Assembly: GCF_036320965.1 (NCBI RefSeq)
Contig: NC_092235.1
Coordinates: 9,404,651 to 9,468,650 of the forward strand
Source of the DNA: Panulirus ornatus
Taxonomy: Eukaryota > Arthropoda > Malacostraca > Decapoda > Palinuridae
DNA: 64,000 bases
Direction of reading: 5' to 3'
Shown here: positions 12,853 to 25,360 of the stretch, piece by piece
Layout of the letters: every line of letters begins with the position of its first letter
How positions within the stretch are numbered: the first letter of the stretch is position 1
Position numbers and translations under genes: made by a program
Notes under the pieces: model-generated
Seen by the model: only the letters and a program-made list of their open reading frames with translations
What the model was told of the DNA's origin: nothing
The model's database searches: none

Positions 12853-15220
12853 CCTCTCACTGACTCAGATAAATGCTAAAACTAATGCCTCTCCCAGAAT
12901 CAGATAAACACAAAGACTAATGCTTCTCCCTACCTCAGATAAAGACTACGACTAATGCCTCTACCTGCTTGATATAATTTCTAAGATTAATGCTCTCCCT
13001 ACCTCAGATAATAACTAAGAGTAATACCTCTCCCTGCCTCCGACAAACACGGAGACTTATGCCTCTCTCTGCGTCATAAAACACCAAGAGCAATGCTTCC
13101 CCCTGCCTCAGATAAACATTAAGACAAATGCTTCTCCCTGCCTCAGATAAACACTAAGACTAATACCTCTCCCTGCCTCATGTAAACACTAAGACTAATG
13201 CTCTGCCCTGCCTCAGATAAACACTAACACCAATGCCTTTCCCTGCCTCATTTAAACACTAAGACTAATGCTTTTCCCTGCCTCAGATAAATACTTAGAC
13301 AAATGCCTTACCTAGCTTCAGATAAACACTAAGACTAATGCTTCCCCCTACCTCAGATAAACACTAAGACTTTGACTCTCCCCGTCTCAGATAAACACAA
13401 AGCCTAATGCCTCGCACTACTTCAGGGATACACTAAGAATAATGTATCGCATTGCCTCATATAAACACTGATACCAATGCCTCTCCCTGCCTCAGTTAAA
13501 CACTAAGACTAATGTCCCTCATACCTCTAATAAATACTAAGACTAATGCTTTTCTCGGCTTCAGATAAAGACTAAGACTAGTGCTTACCCTGCCTCATAT
13601 AAACACTAAGACTAATGGCTCTCTCTGCCTCAGAAATACACTAAGAATAATGCCTCTCCCTGCCTCAGAAATACTCTAAGACTAATGCCTCTCCCTGCCT
13701 CAGAAATACATTAAGACCAATGCCTCTCCCTGCCTGATATAATCAGGAACAGTGATGCCTCTCCATGCCTCAGATAAATACTAAGACGAACGCCTCTCCA
13801 TACCTCGGATAAACACTAAGATTAATGCCTCTCCATGCCAAAGATAAATAATAGAAATAATGGCTATCCCTGCCTCAGATAAACACTAACACTAATGCCT
13901 ATCCCTGCCTCAGATGAACACTAAGGCTAATGCCTCTCCCTACATCAGATAAAAACTAAGACTATTACCTCTCCCTGCCTCAGATAAACACAAACCTATT
14001 GGCTCTCATGACTCAGATAAACACTAAGACTAATGCCTCTCCCTGCCTCATAAAAAGAGTAAGACTAATACTTCTACCTGACTCAGATAAGCACTAAGAG
14101 TAATGCCTCTCCTGCCTCAGATATACACTGAGGCTAATGCCTATCCCTGCATCAGATAAACACTAAGACCAATGTTTCTCCCTGCATCAGATAAACACTG
14201 AGACTAATGCCTCTCCCTGCCTCAGATAAAAACTAAGACTAATGCCTCTCCCTGCCTCTAATAAGCAGAAAATAATGCCTCTCCCTGACTCAGATAAACA
14301 CCTACACTAATTCCTGTCCCTGCCTCAGATAAACACTGAGACTAATGCTTCTCCCTGCATGATACAAACACTAAGACTAATGTTTCTCCCTGCCTCAGAT
14401 AAACACTAAGACTAATGCTTCTCCCTGTCTCAGACAAACACTTAGACTAATGCCTCTCTCTGCCTCATATAAACAATAAGACTAATGCTTCTGTCTGCCT
14501 CAGATAAACACTGATATTAATGTTTCTCCCTGCATCAGATAAACACTAAGAATAATGTTTCTCCCTGCCTCAGATAAACACTAAGACTGATACCTCTCTC
14601 TGCCTCATATAAACAATAAGACAAATGCTTCTCTCTGCCTCAGATAAACACTGAGACTAATGTTTCTCCTTGCATCAGATAAACACTAAGACTAATGTTT
14701 CTCCCTGCCTCAGATAAACACTAAGGCTAATGTCTCTCCCTGCCTCAGATAAACCCTAAGAGTAACGCCTCTCTCTGAATTAAATAAACATTAAGACTAA
14801 TGCTTCTACTTGCCTCAGATAAACACTTAGACCAATGCCTCTCTCTGCCTCATATACACAATAAGAATAATGCCTCTCTCTGCCTCAGATAAACACTAAG
14901 AATAATGTCTCTCCCTGCCTCAGAAAACTATAAGACTAATGTCTCTCACTGAGTCAGATATATCCTAAGACTAATGACTGTCCCTCCCTCAGATAAATAA
15001 TATGATTAATACCTCGCACTGCTTAAAGTAAACACTAAGAATAATGCTTCGCATTGCCTCACATAACCACTCAGACCAATGCCTCTCCCTGCCTCAGATA
15101 CACATAAAGGCTAATGCCTTTCACTGCCTCAAATACATACTACGACTAATGCCTTTCCCTGCCTAAGAAAAACACTAAGACTAATGCTTTTCCCTGCCCC
15201 AGATAAAGTCTAAGAATAGT
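12853..15220. repeat. Domain A HOR unit A5
   Basis: Markers are the hairpin monomer at 13036-13056, GTATCGCATT at 13444, ATAAAAAGAG at 14050 and GCTTAAAGTAAAC at 15021. The order and spacing match A2 with an offset of about 10.13-10.17 kb. A disordered monomer near 13,741-13,756 (AATCAGGAACAGTGATGCC) replaces the expected ATTACTAAGACTAATGCC. Confidence 0.78.
13036..13056. other. Hairpin monomer copy 5 (one mismatch)
   Basis: GCCTCCG at 13036-13042 faces CGGAGAC at 13050-13056 with the loop ACAAACA. One stem pair is lost because the second base is C, as in the ordinary monomer, instead of T. Confidence 0.75.
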
Positions 15221-16640
15221 GCCTCTCCCTGCCTCTGATAAACAGTAAGAATAATGCGTCTCCCTCCCTCAGAGAAACACTTAGACTAATGCCTCTCCCT
15301 GCCTCAGATAAACAAAAAGACTAATGCCTCTCCCTGCCACATATAAACATTAAGACTAATGCCTCTCCCTGCCTCAGGTAAGCACTAAGATTAATGCCTA
15401 TCCCTTCCTAAGACTAACACTAAGACTAATGCTTCTTACTGCCTCAAAAAAATAAGACTAATGCCTCTCTCTTAAAAGACACTGAGGATAATGCCTCTCC
15501 CTGCCTCAGATGAATACTAAGACTAATGCCTCTCCCTGTCTTAGATAAACACTAAGACAAATGCCTCTCCCTGCATCAGATAAACACTAAGTCTAATGCC
15601 TCTCCCGCCTTCAAATAAACAATATGACTAATGCCTTTCCCTGAATGAGATAAACACTTAGACTAATGCCTCTCCCTTCCTCATACAAACAATAAGAATA
15701 ATGCTTCTCCCTGCTTCAGATAACCACTAAGACTAATGCCTCTAACTACCTCAGAGAAACACAAAGACTAATGCCTCTCCCTGCGTCAAATAAACACTGA
15801 GACTAATGCCTCTCCCTGAATTAGATAAACACTAAGAGTAATGCCTCTCCTTGCCATAGATAAACACTAAGACTAATGCCTCTCCCTGCATCAGATAAAC
15901 ACAAAGACTAATATCTCTCCCGCCTTCAAATAAGAATTAAGGCTAATGCTTTTCCCGGCCTCAGATAAACACTTAGACTAATCCCTGTCCCTGCCTCCTA
16001 TGAACAATAAGACTAATGATTCTCCCAGCCTCAAATAACCACTGACACTAATGCCTCTCCCTACCTCAGAAAAACACTGAGACTAATGCCTCTCCCTGCG
16101 TCAGATAAACACTAAGCCTAATGTCTCGCACTGCCTCAAATAAAAACTAAGTCTAATGGCTCTCCCTTCGTTAGATAAACATAAAGACTAATACCTCGCA
16201 CTACATCAGGAAAACACGAAGAATAAGGCTTAGTATTGCCCATATAAACTGTAAGACCAATGCCTCTCCCTGTCTCAGATAAACATTAAGTCTGATGGCT
16301 CTCACTGCCTCAGATATATACCAAGACTAATGCTTCACCCTGCCTGAGATGAACACTAAGACTAATGCTTCTCCCTGCCTTATAAACAGTAAGACTAATA
16401 CCACTCTCGCTTAGATAAACACTAAGAATAATACTTCTCCCTGACTCAGATAAACACTAGGTCTAATGTCTATCCCTGCCTCAGACAAACACTAAGACTA
16501 ATGCCTCTTCCTTCCTCAGATATACACTAAGGCAAATGGCTCTCCCTGAATCAGATAAACACTAAGACCAATGTTTCTCCCTGCCTAAGATAAACACTGC
16601 AACTAATGCCTCTCCCTGCCTCAGATGAAAACTAAAACTA
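15221..16640. repeat. Second domain-B-type block in domain A
   Basis: Begins with the GCGTCTCCCTCCC monomer at 15256, which matches 5085 with an offset of 10,171 bp. It carries the Cyt-rich GGCTTAGTATTGCCC monomer near 16,229 and a CCTTATAAAC monomer at 16378, both equivalent to 8842 and 8994 (offset about 7,385 bp). It is shorter than the first block, lacking the internal ~2.57 kb duplication. No gene is seen. Confidence 0.7.
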
Positions 16641-18650
16641 ATACCTCTCCCTGCCTTTGATAAACAGGGAATGATACCTCTTCCTGCCACAGATAAACAC
16701 TTACACTAATGCCTCTCTTTGCCTTAGATAAACACTGAGAATAATGCCTCTCCCTGCATAAGATAAACATTAAAACTAATGTTTTTCCCTGCCTCAGATA
16801 AACAATAAGACTAATGATTCTCTCTGCTTATGATAAACATTAAGATTAATACCTCCCCCTTCCTCAAAGAAACATTAATTCTAATGCTTCTCCCTGCCTC
16901 ATATAAACACTTAGACTAATGCCTCTCTGTGCCTCATATAAACAATAAGACTAATGCTTCTCTCTGCCTCAGATAAACACTGAGACTAATACTTCTCCCT
17001 GCATCAGATAAACACTAAGACTAATGCTTCTCCCTGCCTCAGAAAAGCACTAAGACTAATGTCTCTCCCTGCCTCAGATAATCACTTAGACTAATGAATC
17101 TCTATGCCTCATATAAACAATAAGAATAATGCTTCTCTCTGCCTCAGATAAACAATAAGTCTAATGCCTCTCCCTTCCTCAGAGAAACACTAAGACTAAT
17201 TCCTCTCCCTGCCTCAGAAAAACGCTAAGACTAATAACTCTCACTGCCTCAGATATATACTAAGAATAGTGCCTTTCATTGCATCAGATAAACAATATGA
17301 CTAATACCTCGCATTGCTTTAGGGAAACACTAAGAATAATGCTTGGCATTCCCTCATATAAACACTAAGACCAATGCCTCTCCCTGTCTCAGATAAACAC
17401 TAAGACTAATGCCTCTCACTGCCTCAGACATATACTTCGACTAATGCCTCTCCCTGCCGGATATAAACACTACGACTAATGCCTGTCCCTGCCTCAGATA
17501 AACACTAAGAATAATGCCTCTCACTGCCTCAGATAAATACTAAAAGTAAAGCCTCTCCCAGAATCAGATAAACACCAAGACTAATGCTTCTCCCTACCTC
17601 AGAAAGCACTAAGACCAATGGGTCTCCCTGCCTGATATAATCTTTAAGACTAATGCCTCTCCCTACCTCAGATAATAACTCAGAGTAATGCCTTTCCCTG
17701 TCTCCGACAAACACGGAGACTTATGCCTGTTTCTGCGTCATATAAACACTAAGAGCAATGCTTCTCCCTGCCTCAGATAAACATTAAGACAAATGCTTCT
17801 CCCTGCCTCAGATAAACACCAAGACTAATACCTCTCCCTGCCTCATATAAACACTAAGACTAATGCCCTTTCCTGACTCAGATAAACACTAACACTAATG
17901 CCTTTCCTTGCCTCATATAAACACTAAGATTAATGCTTTTCCCTACCTCAGATGAAGACTTAGCCAAATGCTTTTCCCAGCTTCACATAAACACTAAGAC
18001 TAATACTTCCACCTACCTCAGATAAACACTAAGACTTTGGCTCTCCCCGCCTCAGATAAACACAAAGCTTAATGCCTCGCACTGCTTCAGGGATACACTA
18101 AGAATAATGTATCGCATTGCCTCATATAAACACTGAGACCAATGCCTCTCCCTGCCTCAGTTAAATACTAAGACAAATGCCTCTCATGCCTATAATAAAA
18201 ACTAAGACTAACGCTTTTCCCGGCTTCAGATAAACACCAAGACTAGTGCTTCCCTTGCCTCATATAGACACTAAGACTAATGCCTCTCCCTGCCTCAGAA
18301 ATACACCAAGACTAATGCCTCTCCCTTCTTCAGAAATACACTAAGACTAATGACTCTCCCTGCCTGATATACTACTAAGACTAATGCCTCTCCGTGCCTC
18401 AGAAAAATACTAAGACTAACGCCTCTCCATACCTCGGATAAACACTAAGACTAATGGCTCTCCATGCCAAAGATGAACAGTAAAAATAATGGCTATCCCT
18501 GCCTCAGATAAACACTAACACTAATGCCTATCCCTGCCTCAGATGAACACTAAGACTAATGCTTCTCCCTGCATCAGATAAAAACTAAGACTATTACCTC
18601 TCCCTGCCTCAGATAAACACAAAAACTATTGCCTTTCACTGCCTCAGATA
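16641..18650. repeat. Domain A HOR unit A6
   Basis: Last clear domain A unit. It has GCTTGGCATTCCCTC near 17,341, the hairpin monomer at 17700-17720 and GTATCGCATTG at 18109, all about 7.45 kb after their A3 counterparts. An open frame on the - strand at 17529-17714 lies entirely in these monomers and is not a gene. Confidence 0.78.
17700..17720. other. Hairpin monomer copy 6
   Basis: GTCTCCG at 17700-17706 and CGGAGAC at 17714-17720 form a perfect 7 bp stem with the loop ACAAACA. This is the last copy; I see none in domains B to E. Confidence 0.85.
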
Positions 18651-20345
18651 AACACTAGGACTAGTGCCTCAGATAAACGCTAAGAATAATGCCTCTCCCT
18701 GCCTCAGAGAAACACAAATAATAATGCGTCTCCCTGCCTCAGAGAAACACTTAGACTAATGTCTCTCCATGCCACAGATAAACACTAAGACTAATTCCCC
18801 TCCCAGCCTCATATAAACAGTAAGACTAACGCCTCTCCCTTCCTTAGATAAACACTAAAATCAATACCTATCACTTCCTCAGACAAACAATAAGACTAAT
18901 GCTTCTTACTGCTAATGCTTCTTACTGCCTCAGAAAAACACTAAGACTAATGCCTCACCCTTTCTCAGATAAGCACTGACACTTATGCCTCTCCCTGCTT
19001 TATAAAAACTCTAAGAGTAGTGGCTCTCGCTGCCTTAGATAAACACAAATAAAGACAAATGCCTCTCCTGCTTCAGACAAAAACTGAGACTAATGCCTCT
19101 CCCTGCTTCAGATAAACACTAAGACTAATGCCTATCCCTGCATCACTAAAACACTAATACTAATGACTCTCCCTACTTCAAATAAACATTAAGACTAATG
19201 CTTCTCCCTGAATCAGATAAACACTGAGGCTAATGCCTCTCCCTGCCTCATAAAAACAGTAAGAATAATGCTTCTCCCTGCCCAAGATAACCAATAACAC
19301 TAATGTCTCTCCCAACCTCAGAGAAACGCTAAGACTAGTGCCTCTCCCTGCGTCAGATAAGCATTAAGACTAATGTATCGCACTGCCTCTGATAAAAACT
19401 AAGTCTAATGCCTCTCTATGCGTCAGATAAACACAAAGACTAATACCTCGCACTGCTTCAGGGAAACACTAAGACTAATGTCTCTCCCTACCTGAGAGAA
19501 ACACTAAGACTAATGTCTCGCACTGCCTCAGATTAACACTAAGTCTAATGCTTTTCCCTGCGTCAGATAAACACAAAGACTAATACCTCGCACTGCTTCA
19601 GAGAAACACTAAGAATAATGCTTATCATTGTCTCATATAAACACTAAGATTAATGCATCTCCCTGCCTCATATAAACACTAAGTCTAATGCCTCTCACTG
19701 ACTCGGATATACACTAAGACTAATACCTTTCCCTGCCTGAGACAAACACTAAGACTATTGCTTCTCCCTGCCTCATAAACACTAAGACTAATGCCACCCT
19801 CGCTTCAGATAAACACTAAGAATAATGCCTCTCCCTGACTCAGATAAAAACTAAGTCTAATGCCTATCCCTGCCTCAGACAAACACTAAAACTAATGCAT
19901 CTTACTGCCTCAAAAAAAATCTAAGACTAATGCTTCTTCCTGCATCAGATAGACACTAAGACTAGTGCGTCTCCCTGCCTCAGATAAACACTAAGGCTAA
20001 TGCTTTTCCCCGTCTCAGATAAACACTAAGACTAATGCTTCTCCCTGATTCAGAAAACACTAAGCCTAATACCTTTCCCTGCCTCAGAGAAACACTAAGA
20101 CTAATACTTCACCTTGCCTAAGTTAAACACTAAGGCTAATGCCTCCCACTGCCTCAGTTAAACACTGAGATTAATGCCTCTCCCTGCCTTAGATAAACAC
20201 TAAGAGTAATGGCTCTTTCTGCCTTAGATAAACACTTAGAATAATGCTTCTCCCTGCCTAAGATAAACACTGAGACTAATGCCTCCCCTTACATCAGATA
20301 AACACTGAGTCTAGCGTCTCTCGCTGCCTCAGGTAAACACTAAAA
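18651..20345. repeat. Domain B HOR unit B1
   Basis: Starts near a 25 bp monomer (GTGCCTCAGATAAACG at 18665) and a GCGTC monomer at 18726. The short CCTCATAAAC monomer at 19771 is the domain B marker. The block is repeated as B2, with offsets of 4,976 bp (GCGTC, 18726 to 23702) and 4,932 bp (CCTCATAAAC, 19771 to 24703). Confidence 0.78.
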
Positions 20346-21460
20346 GTAATGCTTCTCCCTGCTTCAGTTAACCACTAAGATTAATGCTCATCCTTGCCTC
20401 ATATAAACACTAAAACTAATCTCTCTCCCTACCTCAGATGAACACCATGACTAATGTCTCTACCTGCCTCAGACAAACACTAAGCCTAGTCCCTCTCCCT
20501 GCCTCAGATAAACACTGAGAGTAATTCCTCTCCCTGCCTCAGATAAACACTAAGACTAATGCCTCTACCTGTCTCAGATAAACACTAAAACTAATGTCTC
20601 GCGCTGCCTCAAATAAACACTAAGTCTAGTGCCTCTCCCTGGCTCAGATAAACACTAAGACTAATGACTCGCACTGATTCAGGGAAACACTAAGAATTAT
20701 GCTTCGTAGTTCTTCATATATATACTAACACCAATGCCTCTCCCTGCCTCAGTTAACCACTAAGACTAATGCCTTTCACTGCCTTAGATAAGTAGTAAGA
20801 CTAATACATCTCCCGGGCCTCAGATAAACACTAAGACTATTGCTTCTCCCTGCCTCAAGTATACACTAAGTGTAATGCCTCTCCCTGCCTCATATAAACA
20901 ATATGGCTAATGCCTCGCCCAGCTTGATATAAATTCTAAGACTAATGCCTCTCCATGCCTCAGATAAACACTAAGAGTAATGTCTCTCCCTGCCAGAGAT
21001 AAACACTAAGAGTATGCTTCTCCCTGCCTCAAATAAAAACTAAGACTAATACCTCTCCCTTCCTCAGATGAACACTAAGAATAATGCCCCTCCCTTCCTC
21101 AGATAAACATAAAGACTAATGCCTCTCCCTGCCTCAGTTAAACACTAAGACTAATGCTTCTCTCTGTCTCAGATAAACGCTAAGGCTTATGCCTCCCCCT
21201 GCCTCAGGTAAGAACTAAGACTAATCCTTCTCCTTGCCTCATATAAAAACTAAGACTAATCCTTCTCCCTGCCTTAGATAAAATCAGACTAATGCATCTC
21301 CGAGCCTCAGATAAAAACTAAGTCTAATCCTTCTCCCTGCCTCAGATAAACACTAAGACTAATCCTTCTCCCTGTCTCAGATAAAGCTAAGACTAATGCT
21401 TCTCCCTGCATCACAAACACGAAGACTAAAGCCACTCCCGCCTCAGATAAACACTAAAAC
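20346..21460. repeat. 1.115-kb HOR, copy 1 of 3
   Basis: A unit of about 32 monomers marked by GCTTCGTAGTTCTTCATAT at 20701 and CCCGGG at 20812-20817. Both are repeated 1,114 bp later and again about 1,116 bp after that. The monomer block rich in CCTTCTCCCTG near 21,220-21,380 also recurs. Confidence 0.85.
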
Positions 21461-22575
21461 TAATGCCTCTCCCTGCCTCAGTTAGCCACTAAGACTAATG
21501 CTTGTCCTTGCCTCAGATAAACATTAAACCTAATCCCTCTCCCTACCACAGATAAATACTAAGACTAATGCCTCTCCCTGCCTCAGACAAACACTAAGCC
21601 TAATCCCTCTCCCTGCCTCAGATAAACACTGAGAGTAATTCCTCTCCCTGCCTCATATAAACACTAAGAATAATGCTTTTACCTGTCTCAGATAAACACT
21701 AAAACTAATGTCTCGCACTGCCTCAGATAAACACTAAGTCTAGTGCCTCTCCCTGGCTCAGATAAACACTAAGACTAATGACTCGCACTGATTCAGGTAA
21801 ACACTAAGAATTATGCTTCATAGTTCTTCATATAAACACTAACACCAATGCCTCTCCCTGCCTCAGTTAACCACTAAAACTGATGCCTTTCACTGCTTCA
21901 GATAAGTAGTAAAACTAATACATCTCCCGGGCCTCAGATAAGCACTAAGACAGATGCTTCTCCCTGACTCAGATATACACTAAGTGTGATGCCTCTCCCT
22001 ACCTCATATAACCACAATGACTAATGCCTCGCCCAGCTTGATATAATTTCGAAGACTAATGCCTATCCATGCCTCAGATAAACACTAAGACTAATGTCTC
22101 TCCCTGCCAGAGATAAACACTAAGACTAATGCTTCTCAATGCCTCCAATAAAAACTAAGAGTAATACCTCTCCCTCCCTCAGATGAGCACTAAGAATAAT
22201 GCCCCTCCCTTCCTGAGATAAACATAAAGACTAATGCCTCTCCCTGCCTCAGTTAAACTCTAAGACTAACGCCTTTCTCTGTCTCAGATAAACGCTAAGT
22301 CTAATGCCTCTCCCTGCCTCAGGTAAGAATTAAGACTAATCCTTCTCCGTGCCTCATATAAAACCTAAGACTAATCCTTCACCCTGCCTTAGATTAAAAC
22401 TAAGACTAATGCATCTCCGAGCCTCAGATGAAAACTAAGTCTAATCCTTCTCCCTGCCTCAGATAAACACTAAGACTAATCCTTCTCCCTGCCTCAGATA
22501 AAACTAAGACTCATGCTTCTCCCTGCCTCACAAACACTAAGACTAAAGATACTCCCGCCTCAGATAAACACTAAA
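21461..22575. repeat. 1.115-kb HOR, copy 2 of 3
   Basis: Markers are GCTTCATAGTTCTTCATAT at 21815 and CCCGGG at 21926-21931. Like copy 1, it ends with a run of CCTTCTCC monomers and then the short monomer CACAAACAC followed by CCACTCCCGCCTCAG or its variant. Confidence 0.85.
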
Positions 22576-23550
22576 ACTAATGCCTCTTCCTGCCTCAATC
22601 AACCACAAAGACTAATGCTTATCATTGCCCCAGATAAACACTGAAACTAATCCCTCTCCCTACTTCAGATAAACACTAAGACTAATGCCTCTCCCTGCCT
22701 CAGACAAACACTAAGCCTAATCCCTCTCCCTGCCTCAGATGAACACTAAGAATGATTCTTCTCCCTGCCTCAGATAAACTCTAAGACTAATGCCTCTACC
22801 TATGTCAGATAAACACTGAACTAATGTCTCGCACTGCCTCAGATAAACACTAAGTCTAATGCCTCTCCCTGCCTCGGATAAACACTTAGACTAATGACTC
22901 GCACTGATTCAGGGAATCACTAAGAATTATGCTTCGTAGTTTTTCATATAAACACTAACACCAATGCCTCTCCCTGCCTCAGTTAACCACTAAGACTAAT
23001 GAATTTCACTGCCTCATATAATTAGTAAGACTAATACATCTCCCGGGCCTCAGATAAACACTAAGACTAATGCTTTTCCCTGACTCAGCTATACAATAAG
23101 GGTAATGCCTCTCCCTGACTCTTATAAACAATATGACTAATGCCTCGCCCAGTTTGATATGAATTCTAAGATTAATGCTTCTCCATGCCTCAGATAAACA
23201 CTAAGACTAATGCCTCTCCCTGCCACAGAAAAACACTAAGACTAATGCTTATCCGTGCCTTAAATAAAAACTAAGACTAATACCTCTCCCTCCCTCAGAT
23301 AAACACTAAGACTAATGCCCCTCCCTGCCTCAGATAAACACAAAGACTAATGCCTCTCCCTGCCTCAGTTAAACAATAAGACTAATGCCTCTCTCTGTCT
23401 TAGATAAACGCTAAGTCTAATGCCTCTCCCTGCCTCAGGTAAGAATTAAGACTAATCCTTCTCCGTGCTTCACATAAAAACTAAGACTAATCCTTCTAAC
23501 TGCCTCAGATGTACACCAAGACTAATCCTTCTCCCTGCCTCATATAAACA
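22576..23550. repeat. 1.115-kb HOR, copy 3 of 3 (truncated)
   Basis: Markers are GCTTCGTAGTTTTTCATAT at 22931 and CCCGGG at 23042-23047. The right end is cut: after about 23,500 the expected CCTTCTCC monomers give way to domain B sequence (GCCTCTCACTGCC, then a CAGATATATAC monomer). Confidence 0.8.
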
Positions 23551-25360
23551 CTAAGACTAACGCCTCTCACTGCCTCAGATATATACTAAGACTAATGCCT
23601 CTCCCTGCCCGAGATAAACACTAAGAATAATGCTTCTCCCTGCCTCAGATTAACAGTAAGAATAATGCCTCTCCCTGCCTCAGATAAACACAAATAATAA
23701 TGCGTCTTTCTGCCTCAGAGAAACACTCAGACTAATGCCTCTCAGTGCCTCAGAAAAACACTAAGACTAATGCCCCTACCAGCCTCATATAAACAGTAAG
23801 ACTAATGCCTCTCCCTGCCTCAGATAAACACTAAGATTAATGCCTATCACTTCCTCAGACAAACACTAAGACTAATGCTTCTTACTGCCTCAGAAAAACA
23901 CTAAGACTAATGCCTCACCCTTTCTCAGATAAGGACTGAGACTAATATCTCTACCTGCTCTATAAAAACTCTATGAGTAATGGCTCCCCCTGCCTTAGAT
24001 AAACATTCAGACAAATGCCTCTACCTGCCTCAGACAAAAACTGAGACAAATGCCTCTCCCTGCCTTATATAAACACTAAGACTAATGGCTCTCCCTGCAT
24101 CACAAAAACTTCAAATAAACATCAAGACTAATGCTTCTCCCTGAACCAGAAAAACACTGAGGTTAATGCCTCTCCCTGCCTCATATAAACATAAGAATAC
24201 TGCTTCTCCCTGCCTCAGATAACCAATAACACTAATGCCTCTCCCAACCTCAGAGAAACAATAAGACTAATGCCTCTCCCTGCGTCAGATAAGCATTAAG
24301 ACTAATGTATCGCACTGCCTCTGATAAAAACTAAGTCTAATGCCTCTCCATGCGTTAGATATACACAAAGACAAATGCCTCGCACTGCTTCAGGGAAACA
24401 CTAAGACTAATGCCTCTCCCTACCTCAGAGAAACACTAAGACTAATGTTTTGCACTGCCTCAGATTAATACTAAGTATAATGCCTCACCCTGCCTTATAT
24501 AAACACAAAGACTAATACCTCGCACTGTTTCAGAGAAACACTACGTATAGTGCTTATCATTGCCTCATATAAACACTAAGACCAATGGCTCTCCCAGCCT
24601 CATATAAACACTAAGTCTAATGCCTTTCACTGCCTCGGATATATACTAAGACTAATGGCACTCCCTGTCTGAGATAAACTCTAAGACTATTGCTTCTCCC
24701 TGCCTCATAAACACTAAGACTAATGCCACTCTCGCCTCAGATAAACACTAAGAATAATACCTCTCCCTGACTCAGATAAACACTAAGTGTAATGCCTATC
24801 CCTGCCTCAGACAAACACTAAGACTAATGCTTATTACTTCCTCAGAAAAACACTAAGACTAATGCTTCTCCCTGCATCAGATAGACACTAAGACAAGTGC
24901 GTCTCCCTGCCTCAGATAAACACTACGACTAATGCTTTCCCTGTCTCAGATAAACATTAAGACTAATGCTTCTCCCTGCTTCATAAGAACACTAAACCTA
25001 ATACCTTTCCTTGCCTCAGATAAACACTAAGACTAATACTTCTCCTTGCCTCAGTTAAACACTAAGACTAATGCCTCCCACTACCTCAGATAAACACTGA
25101 GGTTAATGCCTCTCCCTGCCTTAGATAAACAGTAAGAATAATGGCTCTCCCTGCCTTAGATATACACTTAGCCTAATGCCTCTCCCTGCCTCATATAAAC
25201 ACTTAGAATAATGCCTCTCCCTGCCTCAGATATACACTAAGACTAATGTTTCTCCCAGGTCAAATAAACACTAAGACTAATGCCTCTCCCTGCCTCAGAT
25301 AAACACTAAGACTAATACCTATCCCTGCCTCAAATAAGAATTTAGACTAATGCTTTTTCT
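23551..25360. repeat. Domain B HOR unit B2
   Basis: Second copy of B1, on the far side of the 1.115 kb HORs. At about 24,109 it lacks roughly 27 bp found in B1 near 19,150: sequence passes from GCATCACAAAAAC directly to TTCAAATAAACATC. The CCTCATAAAC marker is at 24703. Confidence 0.78.

Noticed and set aside
17529..17714. 61-residue open frame, - strand
   Set aside because: Translation of satellite monomers (repeating SEVGR-S-SL type peptide). No neighbouring gene and no protein family resemblance.
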